This document shows positions 55,407 through 64,000 of a DNA stretch of 64,000 nucleotides, piece after piece. Numbering within the stretch: position 1 is the first letter of the stretch; every line of letters starts with the position of its first letter. Both the position numbers and the translations under genes were made by a program. The stretch comes from Ramazzottius varieornatus (Eukaryota > Tardigrada > Eutardigrada > Parachela > Ramazzottiidae). The stretch covers positions 1,125,773 to 1,189,772 of the forward strand of contig BDGG01000010.1 in assembly GCA_001949185.1 (NCBI GenBank). The letters are read 5' to 3'. The notes under the pieces are model-generated. The model was not told the DNA's origin. It searched no databases and worked only from the letters and a program-made list of their open reading frames with translations.

Positions 55407-55455
55407 TTGCTACCACCTGTCATTTGCACCAACTTGCTACCACCTGTCATTTCCT
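55407..55455. repeat. Two-copy tandem repeat, ~27-base unit
   Basis: ACTTGCTACCACCTGTCATTT occurs twice in succession after NSMCE1; a related CACCAACTTGCTACCACCC is at 36087. Confidence 0.85.
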
Positions 55456-55499
55456 CGACGAAAAAATCAGATTGCTTCTTTTCCGCCTGTTGTTCAACA

Positions 55500-57300
55500 C
55501 TGAATATTTGGACAGGCCAGCAATCTTACGGTTATATTGGTAATTAGGTTTTCGTGGTACTTTTTTCGCCATGTACTGTACGTAACGAATGAATCGGTTG
55601 AGTCCACCATCCTACGATTAGCACCAGACTATGCATGGGAACGTATGATCGTAATTATCATAGTTACGGTATGAGTGACCTAATCATTGCCTAATAATAA
55701 TGATAATCATCATTATCATCCTAATTTATATATACTGTTATCCATTCATTTTCACTGTACGCTCTGGCATTCGCCAAACTTCGGTCCGAATTGGTTGAAA
55801 TCTTGCCCGAAAGTCGGAAACGGTGTCCAGATGTTCTGACGTGGTCGTTTTCTTCAGTTTTCTATCTTGCAGTTCTGGTTCTGTTTTTTTGTGTCAATTT
55901 CTGTGTCGCCCGTATGTTTTCATAATACAGCTCATTGCTCAGCGAACTAGCAAATAAGTTAGATAGCGCCATTATCTGAGCTCTATGTGCGCTGGCACAT
56001 ACATCTTGCTGTGGTACTCTTCTGGATATTCACTAGCGAAGAACCCAACAGAGTTAGTCCCTGTTCCGTACACCATTTGAAACTTAGTGGTTCAAACCTA
56101 CTCGAACTCCACCTATGTTTGGCTGATCTAGCCGTTTTGGGATAAATGGTTTTCCGGCGGACCGTACGTTCCCGAAGTCCACATGTGGATCTGTAGACGG
56201 TGATCGGTGGGATACACCTTTCGCCGAAACTTGGTGCAGCACTTTTTCGAAATCGGCGTGACCAAACGATCGAGTTCTAGAACTTCCCCGGTACCCGCAT
56301 AACCGTGCGGCAGCACATACTGATTTCACCTATGCACAAAACTATAAAAGACTTCCGTAGCATGTTTCAAATAAAATTTTTATTCTTGGGAAATCAACCA
56401 GCAGTGTTTCAACAGAAGTACCAAGTATAAAATCATACAATGCACGCCAAGGTTAACCTTGAGAAATGGCGGGGGGTGGGGTCGTGTTATCTTGAAGCAG
56501 CTCACCATAAAACAGCGTCTGTCCAGTTCCCGAATTGTATTGGCTGTAGATCGCAGGCACCATCTGACGCCACTCTGAGCTGGCGCACCAAATAGTAGTT
56601 CGTCAAGCTAATAAGAAGCAGAGCTATCAGTTTCTGACAAAAAGCTACGCAGCAAAATCACCGAAGTAGCCAATTGCGTCTTATAAAATATCACCGCACG
56701 AAACCGTTGTAATTGTATGAGATTATCGTTTCAAGTTTCACAAAAGTTTCTGCGGGTTGCTAGAAATCTGAGCTGGAAAAGCACAAAACGGAAAAGGTCG
56801 ACTAAATCAACTAGCTACCCAAAGTAAATAATCGATGTAGAGCAATAATACTATTAAAAACGGAGCAGCCTCACAAATGATCGAAAACTGGCTGTTCTAC
56901 TGCGCTTGGTTACGGGTTCCAAAATATTTTATCTTCAATCGTGAACCGTCTAAGACGCGACGAAACGTTTTGCTAATTGAACGATATCAGTGGACACCTC
57001 GAAAACTTTTTGGAGTGAATATCAAACAAAATTAAAGATATAATGGTTTCAATTTATGCAGTTTGAGATTCCCTTGTGAGTGGCACTGAGTGCACTATGT
57101 TTGGAACGAGCCTACGAGATTTATTCATTCCGAACTGAGCGTAGCTTTCAATATTTACATTGCCATTTTTCTGCATTATCCATTTCCGTTTTTCTACATC
57201 ATTGACAAGCTGCGAGGGAGCCGAAGGCGAAGCGAACAGCTTGTAGTACGGTATGATTATGTTACGGTATGGATCATGTATCATGCGTAGGATGCTGGCG
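55500..57300. other. No gene recognised
   Basis: About 1.8 kb. A short palindromic run ATAATGATAATCATCATTAT lies near 55700. Nothing else supported. Confidence 0.4.
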
Positions 57301-57309
57301 AGTTAACGT

Positions 57310-57741
57310 ATGATGGTGGACCCGTGGACGGGTCTGGCTATGGAACGTGATGCGAACTGGAAGGGAGTTCAGGGGGCGCAGACCGAGAGGCCCCGCAAAT
57401 GCAGACAACCACACTGCGGTATCAGCAATTCGCGACAAATTGAACCGAACCAGTTACAAGATCTCAGCTCGCAACAACTCAGGCCAGTCCTCCGAAAACA
57501 CCTACCCAACCACGTCACGTCTCTACCAAGCCACTCCGACAACCGGAACCATTACTTCGCAGACAAGACCCGACCGTCCCGAAATCAGTCTACAGAAACC
57601 ACGGTAATCGAAAATTTTTGTGTATTTCGAGCCGCCCCTGGTCAAGAACACAGTCAAGGCGAAAACCCCCAAAAAGACTTTCACCCCTCAAAATCCCATG
57701 GTTTCCGGAACAAATTCCTCACTAGCAATCATCACCATTAG
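57310..57741 (+). other. Overlapping open frames, not supported as a gene
   Basis: Two overlapping plus-strand frames of 143 and 86 codons (one with TSYKISARNNSGQSS). No splice sites or domains. Followed by GGGGCGAAAAATAACGCCCC near 57778, like the end of the 59.5 kb element. Confidence 0.2.
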
Positions 57742-58136
57742 ACTCATCTCGTCGAGTTTTATCGTCCTAGACAGGTAGGGGCGAAAAATAACGCCCCCGG
57801 GGGGTCAAGTCTTGTCGATGGTTCGGAAGCTCGAGCCTCCAGATAACTTTCGATGTCGCTTTTATAGGGAGAAGGGCAGTGTTGCTCCGATCATTGCAAT
57901 CGATAGTTGGAAATGGCCGAAAACGACCGTTTTTGAATTCCAATATGAGAATTGAAATTAGGAATCCCAAGCTGGAAATTTCCAATATTAATTGGAATTG
58001 TATTCGAATTCCGGAAACAGGAAAAACTATAAGTGGTAATTAAAATAAGCAATGTGACTACTCGAATTATTGAATTTTACCGCGCCCTACAGCGCGGTGA
58101 AACGCACGTAGGTGTCCCAAGTATCGGAGTTTCTGG

Positions 58137-58367
58137 GTGTCTGTGGCGCTTGATTGGGCGAACATGTATGCCTATCTGCATGTAGCACGACGGAGAAAGG
58201 CACGAGGCTTACAGTTTTGTTTTGCGAATCACGCGCGGTGCATCGATGTACGCGCGAAGTTTAACCCTGGTCCCGATATTACTAACTACCAGCATCCTAA
58301 GGGATGTTTCGCGTGTATGACGACGTACACGCAAGGCTTCAGGGACACGAAGCATTACAATACCTGA
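58137..58367 (+). other. ORF of 76 codons with Cys/His pattern
   Basis: Frame contains LQFCFANHARCIDV and YQHPKGCFACMTTY. It sits directly before the interspersed repeat at 58396. Weak resemblance in layout to the small Cys/His family at 13.6 and 20 kb; no promoter or exon context. Confidence 0.2.
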
Positions 58368-58395
58368 TTTCATCAGCGCATCTGTTTTTGATGCC

Positions 58396-58640
58396 TTGAG
58401 TACACGCGACTGACCTAATTATCGGCCTGCACAAAATTTCTGGTCGGACGGGCTGGCGGCAGTTTAACGCAGAGATTGTTATGTCGTAGCAGAAACTAGC
58501 CCTGTGACGTCAACAAGTAGTATTTCGCAGTGCAGTATGCGGAATACAGTGTCGTTCCAGATTTCGTTTCTTGTTTCGTACTTCTTTTCCTATCTTGAGG
58601 AAGGTTGGCCTAAAATATGTCGGAAGGTCTTAAGCACACT
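58396..58640 (+). repeat. Interspersed repeat, copy 2 of the 42.5 kb element
   Basis: About 85 to 90% identical by eye to 42543-42780, from TACACGCGACTGACCTAATT to TATGTCGGAAGGTC. It ends where the HTH frame would begin. Confidence 0.85.
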
Positions 58641-58750
58641 GTGATTCCGATTAATCGTAATTGCAAATGAAATTGCAATTGAAAATTGAAAAGTCATATC
58701 GGAACAACACTGCGTTCCATACAGCGTGTTGTTACATGTCATGTCATGCT

Positions 58751-59249
58751 AAGGTTGGGCATTCCAGATCCCAGTCCTTTCCATATTCCGTTCCTTTCCA
58801 GGAATCCCTCTCCTGGAGGATTTAGAACGATGGAATTCCTATTTTGGAAAACAGCCGAAATCTGCAAAACTAGTAGGAATTCATTGAGGAATACCGCTGT
58901 TATTCAGATTTTCCAGCTTAAATAATGTATCACTTAATCGAAGGCCTCTCGAACCCAAAAAGATGGTGGGTTTTATGGAAAGCACGGTCAGCTTTTTCGA
59001 CGTGACTGTGGTGTCTGATGGGTGGCAGCAATACTTTGGACCAAAAAGACATTCGTCCGCATGGTACTTCGCGTAGGAAGTGCACATCTTGATCGATATA
59101 ACCCCACAAATACATACGTTTTCACAGTTCTTTGGAATTCCAAGTTTCCGTCCGAGAATTTTGCAAAAAGAAAATAGGAGCATAGGAATATTAGGAATTT
59201 CTTTCCTATTTTCCATTCCGAGAGGGTATGGTCTGGAATGCACAACCTT
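58751..59249. mobile_element. AAGGTTG-ended element (hAT-type MITE), copy 2, with 8-base target duplication
   Basis: Ends AAGGTTGGGCATTCCAGA and the complement of AAGGTTGTGCATTCCAGA. Flanks are GTCATGCT (58743-58750) and GTCATGCA (59250-59257), 7 of 8 matching, which is the target-site length of hAT elements. 499 bases, no transposase. Confidence 0.85.
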
Positions 59250-59473
59250 GTCATGCATTATAACGTATCCTGTCAACCCATTTCACGATTCGGTCGATCA
59301 AAGATCAACGGTTGCTTGTGTGTACTTGTCCTCTTTGTTTTCAATTTTTTCTCTTCAATTTTTTATCAAGCTTCGACTTATCTCGTTATCTTGATTCTTG
59401 AAGACTTGCGGAATGTGGATCGTATCTACGGCTTCCCGTGTAGCTTGTGACAAAATCCGATTATACCGAGAGT

Positions 59474-60009
59474 TGTTTTTTCACCCCTGCCATCGCCATT
59501 CAATTCAGCTCGTCGAGATCTATCGATCTGCATCAGCCGTTTTCCCGGAGAACCAATCCAGCCCTGGCGGTGAAACCACCCCGCGAGCGGTTTCTGACTA
59601 TCCGTACCACAAACCGGAACTGAACCGAGCCAAGCGAGGTTCACTACTGTTCTTACGCACGACCCGCTGCGCCGTTCGCAAACCTTCATCCCTCACCCCC
59701 ACCCAAACCCTGTAACCCCTCGCTCACCCCTCCCTAGCAGCTCGCTAACCCCCCACCACCCACACGCCCCCCTAACTCCTCGCTTACCCCACTTAGTGGC
59801 TCGCTAACCCCCACCTAGCGGCTCGCTGACCACCCCCACCACCCACACGACCCCTCTAATCCCTCGCTGACCCCCACCTAGCGGCTCCCTGTGCCTTCCA
59901 ATTTCAAGTTCACCCCTTCGCACGTGCAGTCATTTTCCGGGAAAACAGCTGATGTAGATCGATAGAGCTCGTTGAGTTGTTTCGAGTGGACATGCCAGGG
60001 GCGAAAAAT
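59474..60009. mobile_element. Foldback element enclosing a C-rich minisatellite
   Basis: Arms 59474-59549 and 59936-60009 are inverted, matching over about 75 bases (TTTTTCACCCCTGCCAT / GACATGCCAGGGGCGAAAAA and ATCGATCTGCATCAGCCG / CAGCTGATGTAGATCGAT). The centre (59700-59895) is a tandem array. Confidence 0.85.
59700..59895. repeat. C-rich minisatellite (CTCGCTnACCCCC units)
   Basis: At least seven units of CTCGCTAACCCCCACCTAGC type, some with a longer CACCACCCACACG insert. Almost no G outside the CTCG/AGCGG words, so the minus strand is G-run rich. Confidence 0.85.
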
Positions 60010-60098
60010 GATGCTCCCCGTTTATCTGGATATCACCTAGCTTGTTAAGGAAGGAAAACTGCGGTTGGATTCTGCAGAAGAAGTGGATACGAGAACCC

Positions 60099-62436
60099 AT
60101 GTCTGGAATGAAATCAGGTAAGAAGATTACCGAATATCAATCCCGCACCAAACCTTCGCATGATTATCTGCGCTTACAGGCTGGGATGAGCAGCTCGAAG
60201 AATGCCGGTCACGTCTTGGGCGCATCTTGTCCAAGGATTCTCCGAAGAACACACTATTACCTCGATTACGGCCGTCTTTCAGCGACGACGAAGATGCGCG
60301 AGCGACATTACCAACAGCCTCAACCTCTCCCGCCGATGACTTCCGGCGCTCTATCAAGGTGACCAGCAGTCAGCGCGCCGCCGAACGCACTCGGCTATGG
60401 CAAGAAAATGATAAAGAGAGACAAGCGAAAATTCTAGCGGAAGCGGAGCGACGCTTGAAGGAGGCGGTATCGCTTCGGATAGAAGAAGAGAATGCTGCAA
60501 ATGCGGAGTACAATCTTCAAAGAATGCAACGAGAAGAGCAGCGCCAACAACCTCGGAGATCCGAAGGTGCAGTCCGCAAAGCTGAAACACCCGAAAGAGC
60601 ATCGATATCACTAGCACCGTCTCGGGCAATCGGAGCAAGTTCTCCGGAAGTGGAAGAACCTTCTTCGTCAACTGACTCCGGTATGAAATATACGAGCTGG
60701 AGTGAGCAATTATCGTTGGCAATTTTCTGATACGCTTGGCACTTTCCTTCAGGTGAGCAAAGTTCGCCATCCGAGCCAGTAACCTCTCCTCCCGCTCAAG
60801 AAGATAACTGCAAAAGTGCAGAAATCTTCAATTGCCTTCGAGGTTTGCAGAAAACCATGCACGACCTACAAGCCGTTCTCCAGAACCTTCCAAAGCCCGA
60901 AACTGCTTCACCGGAAGTGCGGCAGACGCATGAACGCTATAAGACACTGATTGCAGAAGCGAACGTTCTCTTTCGATCTTTTACTCAGGGAGGACTTCGC
61001 AACTCGGAGATGCTTGCTCAAGTCGTGGCACGCCATGAAGAAACCAAGGCGCTACTCCAACTAGCCAACGCCCAACTTGGAACGGTATCGCACATCAAGG
61101 TAGTTTGTACGCCAGGTTCTCATAACAGATGTTTCGTCAACTGTTTTTGTTTCCAGACGAAAGGGGCAGAAGCTGAACAGCGAGCAAAATTAGCTCAACA
61201 GCAAGAACGAAAACTGGATGTGAGACCCGAGCAGAAGATCCCACAACCGTCTCAACCTCCGCAGTCGCCACAAAAACCAGAAGTCGAGGTGAAGAAAGAG
61301 CCCGTAGTTTCGACAGAAGAACGAGCTAGGAACATTTATGAGCACTACGCCGAGAAAACGAAACAAGTCAGGAGTTCCTTCCCGTCCTTGGAGTCCGATC
61401 CTTCGCTGAAGACCCTGAAGAGTGCCGTGCTGTTCGCCAGCAGTAACCCTATCGCCATCTGCTCGGCGAACTCCCCCATGGAAGTCATCGAGCCCTTCCG
61501 CAAAGCCTTCTTCCTGCTAAGAGGTGCCGAAGTGGACACGAACTCCATCAAGTTTCGCCTCAGTGACCATCCAGAGATCGTTCACTGCGCACGGTACAAC
61601 ATGGCCAAAAAGTTCATCGATTTGGCTGTCATGCAGACAGAAGAAAAGAACGAGGTCAAATTGTTTGCGCTCGCCACATTCATCACTGAGCTGTGGGCCT
61701 GCGATCGAGAGTTCGGAGAGACTTTCCTAGCACTTCTGTTTACAGAGTATCCTGTCCTGATACCGTACTATGGGAAACCTTCGATAAAAGCTGATAATGT
61801 CGAACTGTCGCTGAAGAAGATTGGAGCGATTTCGAAGTTTTACGCTGCCATTATGCAGACTGATCGAACCTTTTTACTCAGGTAAAAAGGGCATTATTGT
61901 CAAATAATTCACTCCGACCGTCTCCCAACTGGCGCACTCTCTCAGTCACTAACAATGAAGATCTGCGCCACTTGAGATCGGCGTGGGTGAAACCATTCGC
62001 CGAAGTTCCAAGTATTTTTCATCGACAAATTTCAAATTATTCCCCAAACCATTTCCTGATTCTATACCTTGATTACTTTTTCAGGCGTCTTTTTCCGACG
62101 AAGGTGTTCGAAGGACGAAATCCCCATGGAGCGGAGGGTGGCTGGGAGCTTCTGGCCGGTCTGGCTAATCAAGATATCGAAGTCGGTACAACAGTACTAG
62201 TCCTTCGGAACACACTCAGCATAGCTGGCTGGCTCCTCAAGAAGTACTACGAGAAACAGTTTTCAAAGCTCCTTATTTACGTATCTCGGCACATGCTGCC
62301 GAAAATTAGAGAAAGAACACCCAAAGAGCTAATGGGCCCTGTGGAGAGGCTCAACGAACTCATGGAAACGTACCACCGTACCATGACCATAGCTGTTCCT
62401 GAAAATAGACTGTCCGATGATTTTTGGCAGCAGTGA
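60099..62436 (+). CDS. GLE1: mRNA export factor GLE1
   Basis: Five exons, 60099-60117, 60180-60680, 60753-61099, 61157-61881 and 62085-62436, in phase, 647 residues. N-terminal acidic/Ser part (SFSDDEDARATLP), then a Glu/Arg/Gln coiled coil (RLWQENDKERQAKILAEAER and on). The C-terminal HEAT-like GLE1 domain follows: SLKTLKSAVLFASSNPIAIC, YNMAKKFIDLAVMQTEEKNE, LLFTEYPVLIPYYGKPS, NPHGAEGGWELLAGLANQD, LKKYYEKQFSKLLIYVSRHM, ending SDDFWQQ. GLE1 with inositol hexakisphosphate activates the DEAD-box protein DBP5/DDX19 at the cytoplasmic face of the nuclear pore to release exported mRNPs. Intron 4 carries a palindromic element copy. Confidence 0.93.
61911..61985. repeat. Intronic palindromic element, copy D (partial)
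   Basis: In GLE1 intron 4: CCCAACTGGCGCAC and GTGCGCC-type partner CTGCGCCACTTGAGATCG; shorter than copies A to C. Confidence 0.65.
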
Positions 62437-62664
62437 GACTCGGGAGAGGGTTTTTGTTGCATTTTAATTTTATTTCATACTGTGATGAACCGTATTTATG
62501 TATGAAATTTTTATACCGATATTCTACCTCGAAAGGAAAGCAGAAAAATAAATTAATATTGTCATCAAGAAACTGCGTACGGACTACGGAGAACTAAACT
62601 GAGAAGTGTGGTTTTATGATGCCAGCAGCTAACTTGAACGAGATCATCACTTGAAAATGTTCCA

Positions 62665-63922
62665 TCAGATTTCGTTCGACACGAACTCGCACAGTTCTTC
62701 CTCTCCGCCATACTGAAACTGGTCCAGTGCCATCAAACAAACCATGCGTTTTTCGTAAGGGAAACGAAGGTCTTTTCCGGCTTGTCGAAGCTGCAGCATC
62801 TCACTTTCGGCTTGACGAAGTTGTTTGTTGAGGTATCCTGGGTTCTCGTTCTCCTTGTCCATGATATACATAGTCAGTTCTGACCGGAAAGCTCCGTCAA
62901 TTTTTGCTTCAATAGAGTAGTCGATCGGTTCGTCTTGGGAAAGGCTCCGTGCGCGCATGGCTTCCATTAGTCCACTCCAGCTGAGTAACTGCAGTACGGT
63001 GCATACTTCCTGGTACTGCATCATCGTCTTGTCCATCATTCGTTCGAGTGCCAACTGGTAACTGCTGATGCCGTAAGGGTGACCATTGGCTATTTGGTGG
63101 GAGCTGACGTGCTCGACAGCCTCTTGGATGAATTCGGCTGTGATACGCCGAGACGGCGATGTGTCAAAAATGGAGTTCATCAAAGCCACTTCTGCCGCGC
63201 TTTGACGAATCCTCTTCATTTCTGAACGGGAGATCCCCCTTTCGTCTGTCGGACCTGCATGACGAGAGACTATGTTAACAGATTTAATTTCAATCTGGCT
63301 TAGAACCCGATAACGAGGTCGGTAGATCGGCTAGCGACAATGGACCATAGCCTGCATACGCTATAGAACGTTCAGTATGCTGTTCGGCGTATGTAGGTAC
63401 ACGAGATGTCAATTAGTACCACTTTCGCTAAACTATGATATTTTCCGCGTGACGTTCTACATTACTTATGGCCGACTATCATCCCAGCGATTTGAACGAT
63501 TTTTTAGCCCGGTATAAGACAATGAGATAGCTATTTTTACCTGAAAGCGGAGTTCGTGGACCAAAGCAAGCACCTTTAGCACCTGGAAGCAACAGATAGC
63601 ACGCGTGGTCCTTTTCACGACCTGACTTGTCGCAGATAGATATCCATTCGTATTCGATCTCAACATGAGTTGCTGATGGTCTGGCTGCTCTACGACTGTT
63701 CTGAGGACCGTCCGCATCTCCTGTCTCGCAATTTTGACCAGATAGCGCTTTCATTTTCCAGTAGTCTTCTAGCGAACGTTCAGGTCCGATCTCATTTCCA
63801 TCCAGCTTACAGCGCTGCAATTGGCTCATGTGGTGCTGGTACGTGTCCACCATCTTTCCCACGGCCTCCCATAACGTCTGCTTTCTGCTCTCCGATAATA
63901 ATGGACAAGCTGCTTCGGACAT
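62665..63922 (-). CDS. Unrecognised conserved-looking protein, 323 aa
   Basis: Two exons, 63922-63541 and 63254-62665, in phase through TCAG|GTAAAA ... CATGCAG. Starts MSEAACPLLSESRKQTLWEA and continues as predicted helix (VGKMVDTYQHHMSQLQRCKL), then a Ser/Arg linker, EIEYEWISICDKSGREKDHA and CYLLLPGAKGACFGPRTPLSG. The second exon is mostly helical: MKRIRQSAAEVALMNSIFD, ERMMDKTMMQYQEVCTVLQL, MYIMDKENENPGYLNKQLRQ, and an acidic end EEELCEFVSNEI. No signal peptide or membrane segment; soluble and probably intracellular. The composition and clean splicing look like a normal conserved gene, but I cannot name the family. It converges on GLE1. Confidence 0.7.
63260..63540. other. Intron of the last gene
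   Basis: The 286-base intron (63255-63540) of the unrecognised 323-residue protein. No element recognised. Confidence 0.6.
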
Positions 63923-64000
63923 TTTTCTGCTGCAACAGACACCTATGACGCAAGTAAAAGTAATCGTTTATACGCAAACTTATATCAGAAGACAGGGCGT

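Noticed and set aside
59695-59920. CRISPR-like array
   Set aside because: Short uneven C-rich units without constant repeats and unique spacers; the host is a eukaryote. It is a minisatellite.

Overview
The window is nuclear DNA from a multicellular animal. Nearly every recognisable protein gene is split by GT-AG introns, mostly 50 to 250 bases. The genes are animal or general eukaryotic types: LARP7, SMC2, NSMCE1, GLE1, Ras, GGPS1, PMM2, mitochondrial ribosomal proteins and urocanase. Urocanase, an arthropod-style cysteine cluster in one secreted protein, very short introns and several Tc1/mariner elements suggest a compact invertebrate genome. I cannot place it to phylum from sequence alone.

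Layout. 1-7 kb: the 3' end of an ARM-repeat (rotatin-like) gene, a secreted low-complexity protein, and a minus-strand stretch of very short candidate exons. 7.5-9.6 kb: LARP7. 9.5-23 kb: an accessory region. Here the last exon of LARP7, a mitochondrial ribosomal protein bL36m gene and a TATA promoter are duplicated about 9.2 kb apart, around Tc1/mariner elements, long foldback elements, a BED-finger fragment and a small protein family I do not recognise. 20.8-23.8 kb: two small unrecognised genes with a DD37D mariner between them. 24.5-29.7 kb: an F-box gene and a complete urocanase gene, both on the minus strand. 30.7-35.8 kb: SMC2 with 15 exons. 36-41 kb: almost only repeats, plus fragments of HTH transposase type. 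41.3-45.2 kb: Ras, then geranylgeranyl diphosphate synthase on the minus strand. 46-47.7 kb: foldback elements. 47.9-55.4 kb: a dense block with a divergent DEAD-box helicase, phosphomannomutase, mitoribosomal protein uS10m and NSMCE1. 55.5-60 kb: repeats. 60.1-64 kb: GLE1 and an unrecognised 323-residue protein.

The genes are mostly unrelated housekeeping functions (chromosome structure, mRNA export, prenylation, mitochondrial translation, histidine breakdown), so no operon-like logic applies. One biochemical link may be coincidental: GGPS1 makes the lipid that the neighbouring Ras, with a CAAX box ending in Leu, would be predicted to receive. Exon joins were checked by reading phase; for LARP7, the transposases, F-box, urocanase, SMC2, Ras, GGPS1, helicase, uS10m, GLE1 and the last gene the sums come out in frame.

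The most unusual material is in the duplicated accessory region. It shows a 193-base block of complete identity inside an otherwise diverged duplication (a gene-conversion signature), an occupied versus empty site for a Tc1 element, and a small protein family with a C-H-H / C-C signature and a proline-rich tail. A second theme is at least six families of short inverted-repeat elements. One of them, about 100 bases long, sits in introns of four different genes.
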